Source of the DNA: Trissonchulus latispiculum | Lineage: Eukaryota; Nematoda; Enoplea; Enoplida; Ironidae | Assembly (NCBI GenBank): GCA_030248195.1 | Contig: JASAND010017600.1 | Location: 1 to 64,000, forward strand | Length of the DNA: 64,000 bases | Reading direction: 5' to 3' | Shown: positions 44,217 to 53,550 of the stretch, piece after piece | Numbering within the stretch: position 1 is the first letter of the stretch | How the letters are laid out: every line of letters begins with the position of its first letter | Translations under genes and position numbers: made by a program | The notes under the pieces: model-generated | The model's database searches: none | What the model was told of the DNA's origin: nothing | The model's input: only the letters and a program-made list of their open reading frames with translations

Positions 44217-46433
44217 ATTTTGAATGAGCCAAAAAAGGGCTGTAATTTGATAAAAATTAAAGGCCCAAAGGCCGAAAAACAAAGATAAAAATAGGCCAAA
44301 AAGGGCCTTCTGAAACCCTAAAGAAGGGTGCGTTTTCTGTGCTTCTGGCCGAGCATAATACGCTCATATGGCCCTGCTACTTGCGTGTCTTTGCTTCGTG
44401 TTGGCTCAGTTCATCTCCTCTGACCAGTGTGGGCCAGAGGAGGTCCTAACTCGTGTCCTATGGGGGGGTGAAAAGTGCGTTGGGGATTCTCCGGCCAAAA
44501 CGCTGGCACACCAGGAGACGCACTAGAAGGGGGGATACACGACCGTTCTCGGCCGGAGCTGAAGCAAAGACTGACTGGAAATTTTGAATTTCCAGTCAGT
44601 CTACCTCACGCCTGTTGGCGGTTTCTTTGAGGTAGTTGGGATTTCCAGACTCTTCTGGAAATCCCCTTTGTGGGTGAGACCCGACGTGGGCTGTTTGCGC
44701 GCCTGGCCCACCAAGACGGAGATTTATGGGGGGTCTGGCTTTATGACCCCCTTTGTGTGCAAAATTTCCAGAGCTGAATCTCCAGAAACTTTCCAGACAT
44801 TTTGGTTAACACATAAAGGTAACCAAAGGGGAAAGTTTCTGATAAGAACAAAAATTCTCACAAAATGAAGAATGAAACAGTACGAAAAAATGGCCTTTCG
44901 GGGCCCAATATGAAAAAGTAAAACTTAAGTGTCATGTTTACTGTAAACTTTTGTAATATTTAATGTTTTGTATTTTTAGGCGCTTCCTTATTCACTGGCC
45001 CCTTTCTCTTCCTTTTAGACACGATTTCTCGGCCAGGAACAAGGGAAGCCGCCTTGTTAATCCCAGCAACAATTGCTCTCCCTCACTAGCGCTGGAGGTT
45101 CCTACCGTAAGAACGGGAGGGCAATTGTTGCGCAAAAGTTGTGCATACAAAGAGCAACTTAATTTTTTAGTTAATAAAACTTACATGACAATAATCTACG
45201 TACGTAACTACCTATGATCACTTATTTTTATTTTATTTAAACAATTGGGGAGAGGGTTATGCCCCCTCCGAACCTATTAACACCTATGAATACACGCTAA
45301 ATTTCTTCTCTGCGAGGCAAATCTTCGCTGGGAGAGGGCCAACAGAAGCCCAAGAATGGATAGGGATGAATGAAAACATGAATGGGCGTAACAACAAGTG
45401 TTTGTTACGCCCACTTAAGGGGTTTATGTAAAATTAAAATTAAAGAATTAAAATTTAGATTTACAAAACTATTTTAGCCTGTATCTTTCGCAATATTGGG
45501 AGTTAAAAGACCGGGTTTGGCTTTTTAGAACCAGGAAGAAATTGCCTTTCAGATGAGCCTAAGTTATATTTTCACTCAAAATTATCAAAATTCATTAATT
45601 ACTGCCTAATTAACACTAATTAGGCCTAATTAACACATATTAATGCTCCCAAACCATATTTCATGAACCTAGCTACGAATATTAAAGTTTAAATGACCCA
45701 TCTTCCAACGTACGACCGTATATGTTACTTTTGACTGCAATTTCTGTAATAATTCACTATTTCTTGAATGATACTTCTCGATAACTTTCCTCTTCACTAA
45801 TAAAAGTTTACTTTAAATGAAAATTTGAATCATTTTCAAACAACAGGAGGCCCGCTGAGGCCTGGGGAAGAGTAACGACTCCTCCGTTAGTTGATCAAAG
45901 GCTATAGTTGGGGCCTATTACTGACCCGGGGAGTGGTAACGACCTCTCCGTTAATGGTTAGCCCTGATCAAACCTTATTAGCTCATGCTACGCCGGGCTT
46001 CTCTCTTATTCTGGCACTACCTATGCAGATCCCAACACTATTTTCTAACCTTATTTCTGGCATCTAGATTCTGCTGAGTTCTTATTATCTTCTCGCATTG
46101 TTTATTCGTGTCCTAGTACTGTTATAAACCTAGTTTCCTAACCACGCTAGAACCTATGTCCCCTTTTGTAAGGTTTGAGTGATTTGAATTATTTGAACCG
46201 GCTGGCAACTCTGGTATTCACAAGAACATAAAATAATTACAGATATTGCTTGGACGTTCACATACTGCATACTAGGTTCTGAATAACTGTCTTCAAGAAC
46301 AACCACCAATAACAATTCCAATTCCGATCGCAACTCACGGATTTATGAGGTTTCCTTTTTTTTATTGTAGATGGGAATGTTTTTGTTTTTTTTTTTTGTT
46401 TTTTTGGCTTTTACTTCATCCGTAACATTACAA

Positions 46434-47040
46434 AAGTAAAGAATTGGCCCAGCCGGGGTTCGAACCACGGCCCTTCTGATTCCGGGGAAGATGTACTAAC
46501 CACCACATCACAAGGCCATAAGCTGAACTCCCAGATCAGGCTTATCAATCTTTCCTATGCCTGCTTCCCTTACGCCTTCAATAATGGGGGCCTTTATTAA
46601 TGTGTGGATAAGACTTAATGAATTTTCATATTCTACAGAAAATTTCCAAAGAATAAGCTAACCTAATTCCCATTTAGCTGATTCCCCAAAATGTACTTGA
46701 GCGTAGGAGGTTACTTTAGCTAGAAAGCAGCAATCGGACAACCAAAAACAAGTCTCGAGGTATTTTCCTGCAAAACACTACTGTTCAAGGGCAATCCTTC
46801 AATCCGTTGCATTTTGCCGAATTTTCAATCATTACAGGCACAGAAATGCCTGTTGGGTAATGATCACGCCTCGAATAGCTGGTCTATGTGAGACCTTCAA
46901 ACCGACACCTTTTGTTTAATTTTACGGCTTGCGTAAATGATATTTGGTTTGTGCAAAATGACAACCTTTTGACGCCAAAATAAGAAAGTTGCTATAGCTC
47001 ACGATAAAGAAAAGCTAGAATGCTGCATCAAAAAGCAAAA
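46434..47040. repeat. Dispersed repeat, copy 2 (pair at 11126)
   Basis: Collinear with 11126-11735, including the tRNA-like head at 46446-46517 (minus; box A GATGTGGTGGTTAGTAC, box B GGTTCGAACCC). A T-rich tract (46355-46410) precedes it. Confidence 0.8.
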
Positions 47041-47124
47041 ATCAATGTTTTTTGGAAAACAAACCTTAACACAGCATAAGGCAAACAAACACTACGTGAA
47101 TTTACAACAGAGTACCAGTGTTAC

Positions 47125-47937
47125 CAAGAGTCCATAATTTATTCCTTTATGTTATAGAAGAAGAGTAAACCACTAGAGGGCTTATCTTCTTGTCATTGCG
47201 TAACGGTGCTCCGACCACAATACGCGAATGTTCCCCCGTTTGGTGGGGGGAGGGGGTCGACAAGCATCTCGCCAAGTCAGGCTAAGATTGGATGAATCTG
47301 ATTGGCTGTTGGCGACCCCCCCACCCCAAACAGGGGCCTCTGACTGCTACCCTCCCCCCACCAAACGGGGACCCCTTTTGCATCCCCCCACCAAACGGGG
47401 ACCCATTTGCGAATAGAACAGAAACTACCGTAATCCTCTGCTCTACCCCCTCCCCACCAAACGGGGACCTCTTTTCTGCTACCCCCCCTCCCCCCGCCAA
47501 ACGGGGAGGGGATCTTTGCAATCTGATTGGCTGTTGGCGACCCCCCCCCCCCAAACAGGGACCTCTGTTTGCTACCCCCCCCCCCCACCAAACGGGGACC
47601 CCTTTTGCATCCCCCCCCCACCAAACGGGGACCCATTTGCGAATAGAACAGAAACTACCATAATCCTCTGCTCTACCCCCCCCCCAACCAAACGGGGAGG
47701 GGGTCTCTTCAATCTGATTGGCTGCTGGCTACCCCCCCAGCAAACGGGGCCCTCATTTCTGGCTCCCCCCCCCACCAAACGGAGGGGGTATGCTTTGTCG
47801 AAGAGAGCTACCCCCCCCCCCACCTAACGGGGGAACATTCGCGTATTGTGGTCGGAGCACCGTTACGCAATGCCAAAAAGAGAAGCCCTCTAGTGGCTTA
47901 CTCTTCTTCTTATGTATAGTGCAATTATGCACTCTTG
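47125..47937. mobile_element. CAAGAGT-family MITE, copy 3
   Basis: 813 bp. Ends CAAGAGTCCATAAT and ATTATGCACTCTTG; perfect 7-bp target duplication GTGTTAC at 47118-47124 and 47938-47944. Long inverted subterminal arms carry AGAAGAAGAGTAA, CCACTAGAGGGCTT and CATTGCGTAACGGTGCTCCG. The centre is an array of CCCCCCACCAAACGGGGACC-like units with C runs up to 13. Inner parts match the G-run element at 6004-6360. Confidence 0.9.
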
Positions 47938-47989
47938 GTGTTACCTAATAACTATTAATGAAAAACACTGCATATTCATTAGGATTACC

Positions 47990-48205
47990 ATATTTTTGGT
48001 GACCGGAGAATTTTAGGAATCCAGGAGATGTTACTGGCAAAACCAGAAGAAATTGCTGGAAAATCCTGTATTTTTGGTGCTCGGGGTATCTCAGGAGTCC
48101 AGTAGATATTACTGTGGAAACCAGTAGAAATTACTGGAAAATCCTGTAGTTTCATCCCCAAAATATTTTTTAGGGGTCCAGTATATAATACTGGATTGTC
48201 TTGTT
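47990..48205. repeat. Imperfect 78-bp tandem repeat
   Basis: Units share TATTTTTGGTG, AGGA-R-TCCAG, ACCAG-x-AGAAATT and TGGAAAATCCTGTA. There are about 2.5 copies. Confidence 0.65.
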
Positions 48206-48534
48206 AAAACTAGAGTTGTGACCGGGCCTTGAATCGGGGACTGCTACTTAACAGATGTGTTCTGCACAAATATACCCAGGGACGTTTTTAGTTGCCCCAA
48301 TTACTGCTTTCTAGCTAAAGTAATCGCTTGCCAAATTTGAAAAAAGTAGGCAAAATACAGGTTACGCACACATTTCAGCTTATTTCTCCATAACGAAGAG
48401 CGATTTCACAATAAATAAAAAATCGACCCCAGCTATTTCGTGGAGGTATCGAATGATATAACCGATGTCCCGCGAAAAAGTTTAAGTAGTATAGTAGGAA
48501 CATTTCGAGCCCCACTCCCGGGAGGGAGTGACCT

Positions 48535-48705
48535 TGAAAGTTTAAACTCCCTTGAGATCTGTGTTTGAAAGTTGTGTTAACCCCATCTGTTCTCCCCTGG
48601 GGTTTGTGTTTGAAACTTTTCTTTCCAAGACCGTCTGTCGTCCCTAGGGTTTTCTGTCCGAAAATTTTCTTCACACACCACCTGTTGTCCCTGGGGTTTT
48701 CAATT
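48535..48705. repeat. Imperfect ~50-bp minisatellite
   Basis: About three units with CTG-TYSTCCCTGGGGTTT, GTTTGAAA and CTTTTCTT-like blocks. An open minus-strand frame crossing it has a corresponding peptide repeat and is likely spurious. Confidence 0.6.
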
Positions 48706-48964
48706 TTTTTAATCTTCTATCAATGGGTTAGAAGGTAAGTATTTCCAAATGTATGTAGAGTTGTATAGGTTTATCACTACTCCCCTTTCCGTCCCTCTGA
48801 GTTCTTCCCCCGGGGCTTGGGACCCGGCGTCGGCCCATTACCGGACTAATTACCTACCTAAACTAATCTACCTACCTAAGCTACCTACGTATCTAAACTA
48901 CTTACTTACTATGTACACTACTAAGCCCGGTCCATCACCATCTAATGTTTTTGTGTTTTTCTGT

Positions 48965-48970
48965 TTTATT
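48965..48970 (-). terminator. Poly(A) signal of minus-strand trio
   Basis: AATAAA on the minus strand, about 80 nt beyond the stop of the 81-residue frame. No comparable hexamer separates the three frames upstream, which fits a single transcript. Confidence 0.45.
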
Positions 48971-49050
48971 CTTTTTAATTTTTTCTGTATACAACACATA
49001 TATACAACTATTTACAGTAGCCCTTAGGAGGACTGTTGGGATAATGGAGG

Positions 49051-49296
49051 CTATTGCAGACTTTTACCTACCGCATACTCAGTACCATCTGCTAAACAAA
49101 CGAATATTGTCATTTTTACATCGCTTCGAAATGGTAAAGCTTTTTCTAAAATTATTCCTGCTGCATTAATTTCAGGGTTGTTTCTAATGTAATTTTCAAC
49201 ATCCATCCTAGCCTCTGCGAATGAATCAAACACCCCAGCCCCTAGTGATGTTTCCCCGTTATCCAGAATAATGCCCCAATAGTAACTGTAGTCCAT
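49051..49296 (-). CDS. 81-residue protein, unknown
   Basis: Starts at ATG 49296, 2 nt after the stop of the NADAR frame, and ends at 49051. An acidic, compact, probably soluble protein with two alternating hydrophobic-strand segments (YYWGIILDNGETSLGAGVF; MTIFVCLADGTEYAVGKSL) around a helix-like middle (EARMDVENYIRNNPEINA). No family recognised, no signal peptide or membrane helix. Strict packing behind two intact frames argues that it is translated as part of the same cassette. It could be a partner or inhibitor of one of them; that is inference only. Confidence 0.5.
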   Translation of the reverse strand: MDYSYYWGIILDNGETSLGAGVFDSFAEARMDVENYIRNNPEINAAGIILEKALPFRSDVKMTIFVCLADGTEYAVGKSLQ

Positions 49297-49298
49297 CC

Positions 49299-49802
49299 TT
49301 ATGTTTTGTGTGCAGACTTTGAGCTTTTACTAATTTTATTAATTTCGTCCCTCACTTTTACTAATAGGTTTCCAAGACGATTTTCTCCTTGATAGTCCTT
49401 TATATAGGTTTCTGTTCCAGTGCCCCAATACTTTTCAAACGAATTCACAAATACTATTTTCTTCTCACCGGTAGTCAGTAATATTTCCCTAGCCTGTTTG
49501 TTTTGTTCAAATTTTGCACGTAGTCCTTCTAAAACCACTTTATCCTTTATTAGGTCCCAAACCTTTTCATCAAACCCTTTTATGTTCTTTGCGGCTTCCC
49601 TTTGACGTCTAGCGGTTTTTTCTTTAAGAATAACTTTTCTGCTTTCCCAATCATTAAAATAAGCAGCCTTTTCACCTTCGTACCACTGCTGGACAGAGTA
49701 GTACATTTTTCCATGAAGTCGGAAGGGACTGAAGTGAACGTTGCTTAGAGGGCAGTAGCCAGTAGACAAAGTAGCGCAGTCATTAACTGTAGTTGGCTCC
49801 AT
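49299..49802 (-). CDS. NADAR-domain protein (YbiA-like)
   Basis: 167 residues, about the length of a stand-alone NADAR domain. Family marks in order: PLSNVHFSPFRLHGKMYYSV (18-37, usual form F-S-N-F-x-x-S-P-F), QQWYEGEKAAYF (38-49, usual T-x-E-H-x-x-Q-x-x-K), KFEQN and LLTTGEKKIVFVNS (97-121), and YWGTGTE (125-131, usual W-G-x-G). Known family roles are N-glycosidase cleavage of riboflavin-pathway intermediates and removal of ADP-ribose from guanine in DNA. Two positions usually acidic or polar look changed: Q-Q replaces E-H at 38-39 and V119-N120 replaces the later E-x, so activity may differ or be lost. It starts inside the last 20 nt of the YqaJ frame and ends 2 nt before the next ATG. Confidence 0.7.
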   Translation of the reverse strand: MEPTTVNDCATLSTGYCPLSNVHFSPFRLHGKMYYSVQQWYEGEKAAYFNDWESRKVILKEKTARRQREAAKNIKGFDEKVWDLIKDKVVLEGLRAKFEQNKQAREILLTTGEKKIVFVNSFEKYWGTGTETYIKDYQGENRLGNLLVKVRDEINKISKSSKSAHKT

Positions 49803-50541
49803 TGTAGTAGAATTTATTGAGATGTCCTTTAACGTCGTTTATGGTCTTTTCTGTTTTTATGTCTGTTTTTATGTACTCCCCGCTTACAAACTTTTTGTTG
49901 AAGCTTTCCAGTTTTTCGATCATCCATTTCCAAGTACTTTCCTCAAAATCAACTCGAAATACTATTAGCTCATTTTTTCTCGGAGCGTGCACAACTAAGT
50001 CGCATCTCGTTATTCCTGTAAGACCCATCATTCCCATAATTTGATAGAAATATTTATGCCGTCTTTTTAAGACAAGTTTAGTTCCCTGAGAAATTAGGTA
50101 GAACCCTTTCCTTTGGAGAACGATTTCGGAAATAGAACGGGGCTTTGGATTCTGATCGTAAATTGTCTTGATTTCTAAAAGCCATGGGTCAGGGTTTCCA
50201 TCCTCGTATACGATACCGTTAAGACTGCCACCCAGCCAATCTAAGTGAAGAGGGACGCAAAAGCCTGCCGGAAGAACTCGAACTGCATAGTTCATATGCC
50301 TAATGTATGATTGTCTCCCGTCGCCCTCGTAGCGGAGTCCGTAGGCGCAAGCCGGAATTACCTTTCTTTCTGGATTGTTTATGCGCTCAGCAAGATTTTT
50401 GGCTGCTTTCTCAGACTTCACCATAAGCACGTCACCAAATTTGGAACTAGTTATTCTCCCCTTCCTGTGGTTGAACCAGTTTTCGTTGTCGCTCTGGCCC
50501 AGTGTGGACAAAAAGACCTCTGTATCTATCGCTGCCGACAT
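49783..50541 (-). CDS. YqaJ/lambda-exonuclease-like protein
   Basis: 252 residues from ATG 50541; an upstream non-ATG extension of five codons is ignored. It resembles the YqaJ viral-recombinase family (PD-(D/E)XK fold 5'-3' exonucleases, such as lambda Exo and alkaline nucleases). Visible: W22 and R-x-x-R-I-T-S-S (26-33, usual W-x-x-x-R-x-x-x-I-T-A-S), YGLRYEG with E72, LGGSLNGIVYED (103-114), and LLEIKT with E123 and K125. In active members the S-x-D-G motif holds a metal-binding Asp; here it is N108, so catalysis may be impaired. Length is normal. It is transcribed divergently from the Harbinger-like transposase 200 bp away, as the nuclease is in ISL2EU-type transposons. It overlaps the NADAR start by 20 nt. 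Confidence 0.75.
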   Translation of the reverse strand: MSAAIDTEVFLSTLGQSDNENWFNHRKGRITSSKFGDVLMVKSEKAAKNLAERINNPERKVIPACAYGLRYEGDGRQSYIRHMNYAVRVLPAGFCVPLHLDWLGGSLNGIVYEDGNPDPWLLEIKTIYDQNPKPRSISEIVLQRKGFYLISQGTKLVLKRRHKYFYQIMGMMGLTGITRCDLVVHAPRKNELIVFRVDFEESTWKWMIEKLESFNKKFVSGEYIKTDIKTEKTINDVKGHLNKFYYNGANYS

Positions 50542-50556
50542 TTGTGAAACCAACAC

Positions 50557-50742
50557 CCGATTGCACCACTCAGGGTTAAGTCGGGGTTAAGTTAACCTCC
50601 AGGTTAGTTCGGTGTTAAGGGGTTAGCTCGGTGTTAATTCGTTGCACCACTCAGATTTAATTGAAGCTCGGAGCTAACTTAGTCCCCAACTTGCCAATTC
50701 TCAACCCTGAGTTGTAGCAGGATTAACTCAGGGTTAAATGTT
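50557..50742. promoter_or_regulatory. Divergent intergenic region with repeated motif
   Basis: Lies between the YqaJ and transposase start codons. Contains CACCACTCAGGGTTAA at 50568, CACCACTCAGATTTAA at 50645, the reversed AACCCTGAGTT at about 50703, and ACTCAGGGTTAA at 50725, plus GGTGTTAA/GGTTAG variants between. It may be a shared promoter with transposase-binding repeats, or a remnant of terminal repeats. No TATA box is evident. Confidence 0.5.
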
Positions 50743-53550
50743 ATGAGTGATTATATAGAGTTGTTGGGTGTTGCAAATTTGCTAAATGGAGCTTTAGCAG
50801 ACGAGGAATTTGCAAACAATGCAATTCCTCGACCGTTTCGTCGAATTTACAAAGATCCATTTATTGATCTGTCTGATGGTGAATTTCGGCGTAGATTTCG
50901 ATTTACGAAGACGACCGTTCTCAATAATTTGCTTCCTATGGTTCAGCAAGTTGCCTTTGAAAGCACCAGGAATTGTGCCGCTTCACCTCAAGAACAACTG
51001 CTCATATTTCTGAGGTGAGGTTTAATTTATTTTTACGCTATATGCTCATTGTTTGTTTTTGCTACTGGAGAAAGATTCTCAATACATTAACACGAAGTCC
51101 GATTCTGGGGGTATTCTCCTACTTTGCCCATGGGTAAAACCTCTGAAATATTCCAAAAATTTAAAGGGATTTGTTCCAAAATTAGCAAAAATTGCTCGTA
51201 TTTTAGATGTTTGGAAAAACTGCTTTTAGTTTTCAGGTTGAATCAATTTGACCTAATTTGCTCATGGAAGTAAATGAAACCAAAAATTGTAAACTATATT
51301 CAAAACATTTATTGGCAAAATTTCATAACGGAGAGCTTGACCTCTTTTGGCCATCCTATTGTTCCATAATAATTCTGACATTAGCTTAAGTGTGTTCTGA
51401 CATTAATTTAAGTGTATTCTGGCATTAATTTAAGTGTCTTCTTTACCGAAAAGTGTTTAACTGGATCCTGGGGAGTTTTGTAATCATTGAAATGTTTCAA
51501 AACGTTGGAATAGACTGTGTCCCAGATTAGTTCTACCTCGCTATTAGCCGTTGCGAATTTCTATCTAAACTCAGCCTGTTTGGCCCGATTCTAGGAACCC
51601 GAATCAGGTTTGGGATAAGGTATATTTGGGAGGGAAGTTGCTCCTAGAAGCCATGCCACCAAAATTAGAAATTTCCGGTTTCTGTCAAATCAAAAACGCT
51701 GATTTTGAGGGGAAGTTGCTTTCTGAGAGAGTGAATCTTAATATAGGGTTAAAGAAAAAAGAAAACCATTCATAGTGATCAAAGGATCATAGTGTTCTTC
51801 ACGTTTTAATACCTATTTGGCAGACGTTTTTAATGCTTAGATTAGCGTTTGAGATGTAATTTATGCAACGACTACGTTTTCAAGCATTGCAGTCTACAGG
51901 ATAGTAATTGGAAAGTGACCGTGATTCGAATAATTGACATCTGTGGTGCCTTTAAGTTGACACCCTTGGTTTAATTTTACTCACCTCAAGACCACTTGAA
52001 AATAACAACTACAACTAAACCTAGCCGTCAAAAATTAAGCAAAATTTGCAGTGACCGTAGATTTCGAGTTACGAAATGAAATTATACTGTTGGTGTTGGA
52101 ACAGTAATTGATGTTATTTCGCAAAGTTCCTCTAATTTTCGCTTTGAGATATAACTTCATTCATCTGCACACAACATGTGCACAAAGGGAATCACGACGT
52201 TACGGAAAAGCTGTCAGTTTGGTTTGGATAAACCCAGGCTCTAGTATATATGGTTGACCTGCTTCATTTTCTGCTCGGAGTTTCGATAATACCAAGATTG
52301 CATAATGCTAAGAGTATGGGCGCACTCTTAGTGTTTGAGGCCGGCCGGAGAGTCGCCGACCAGACCCTTCGGCCGGCCGGCCGGCGGCCGGTGAGCCCGT
52401 AGGCCGGCCGGTGACCGGCTACCGGTCTGGAGTAGTTTGCAGTGCAGCTATTATGACTGCTAAGATTTTGATTTTCGGATGTTATATTAGAAAAATGTAG
52501 TTGTACGTGTCCACTGATTGCACAAACCAGACAAAAACCAGATTTGGAGTTAATTTTAAGCTTAGTTGCTCTAAATTGTAAATTTCTGACGGTTGATTTG
52601 CATTCCAGCCGGTGGTCGGTTGGACGGCCGGCCGGCCTGTAGCCAGCAAAAGTCCTTGGCCGGCCTCGACACTCTTTCTTAGCAGAGCAAAAACTGCTGC
52701 CCCCCCCGCAAATTAGACCCATCGCTTCAAAGAAATTCGCGCGTTATGCTTCTGTTCTAAAGTTCGAGTAGGCACAAAATTCGCGCACACACTTCTTGTG
52801 TTTCGAGCTTTAACACACAAGCATAGAGCGAGTGAGCTCATTCACATTTCGACCACATACTAATTTGCGGGGGTTAGCCGTTAGTGAACAGAGCATAGGG
52901 TTTGCTTTGAGCACAGAGAGTGTGCCTAGTGCTATACGCTTAGTTATTATGTACTCTTGGTAATACGTATAATGCGGACCGGCCAGCTGGTACAAAATAA
53001 GCTTATTTTTTACACATTTTGAAAACTTTACCACCAAATACTGTATGATGTGTATAGTTACTCCTTATTACGTGTACCGGAACAGGGCCGCGGTAGAGTT
53101 GCCTGCAGGCCGGTTTGCGTCCGGAGTGACTATACTCTGGGCCGGTTCTGCTTTGGACACGGTACAGCTTGCTCGCCGTCTGGATCTATAAACCACTCCA
53201 ATACGCGCTAGAGATACATAATTAGAAGTAAGTATACACATCATATAATATCAACAACTGTTTGTATGCTCTTATGTGACAAGTTTATTTGTTTCAGATT
53301 CTTGGCAACATCGTCTTTCCACATCGTGAGTGGGGATTTGGGCACTCTTACATCGCGACATGAGTCTTCTGTCTGCAGATATGTTCATCGTATTGCGAGA
53401 GCAATTGCCTCAACATCATTTCGATATATTTATGTCCCTCGTCCTCACGAAGCTGCCAATATTCAGATGCAGTTTCAGTCGATTGCTGGTTTCCCGGCAG
53501 TTATCGGTTTGATAGATGGTGTGAGGGTTAGAGTGCACCCTCAAAGATAA
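50743..53550 (+). CDS. Harbinger-family transposase, two exons, truncated
   Basis: Exon 1 is 50743-51014 and exon 2 starts at 53298. Donor CTGAG|GTGAGG and acceptor TTTGTTTCAG|A join as AG|A (Arg91), and the joined frame reads LLIFLR then FLATSSFHIVSGD across the junction, as in HARBI1-like proteins. Marks: FRRRFRFTKTTVLNNLLPMV in the N-terminal helices, SSVCRYVHRIARAI as the helix-turn-helix-like part, FQSIAGFPAVIGLIDG with the first catalytic Asp at D164. Only 174 codons exist before TAA at 53548; the family is usually about 350-400, and the second Asp and the Glu are missing. The truncation coincides with the start (codon 166) of the 3.4-kb palindrome. The 2,283-bp intron contains nested MITEs, so it grew after splicing was in place. 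Confidence 0.8.
52293..52959. mobile_element. CAAGAGT-family MITE, copy 4
   Basis: 667 bp in the transposase intron. Ends CAAGATTGCATAAT and TTATGTACTCTTG, 7-bp target duplication ATAATAC (52286-52292) versus GTAATAC (52960-52966). The left arm is interrupted by a second element at 52331. Confidence 0.75.
52331..52673. mobile_element. GC-rich MITE nested in MITE copy 4
   Basis: Ends GTGTTTGAGGCCGGCC and GGCCGGCCTCGACACT. Flanks CACTCTTA and CTTTCTTA (6 of 8 identical) suggest an 8-bp hAT-type duplication. Repeated GGCCGGCC blocks lie near both ends, with an AT-rich centre. Confidence 0.6.

Larger units (their letters stand above)
40249..46433. other. Hairpin-rich non-coding region, 6 kb
   Basis: No gene recognised. 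Perfect hairpins are frequent: 41837-41860 (10-bp stem GGCCCAAAAT), 42307-42336 (12 bp, GCCACGGGAAAC), 43635-43661 (12 bp, AGTAATAATTGC), 43873-43895 (10 bp, GCCGGCAATT), 44568-44602 (16 bp, AGACTGACTGGAAATT), 44638-44665 (12 bp, GGGATTTCCAGA) and 45066-45133 (longer, interrupted). Local direct repeats: ACAGCAAG-M-GGGGTCAGCA at about 40477 and 40523, ACGGTAAACGCACCGT at 40615 and 40673, and CAGTCCGCTAATCGGACATT at 42760 and 42813. It starts exactly where homology to copy A stops, so it may be one large insertion. Confidence 0.5.

Noticed and set aside
47277..47827. Proline/glycine-rich frames of 75-123 codons
   Set aside because: They arise from C/G homopolymer arrays of the MITE at 47125-47937.
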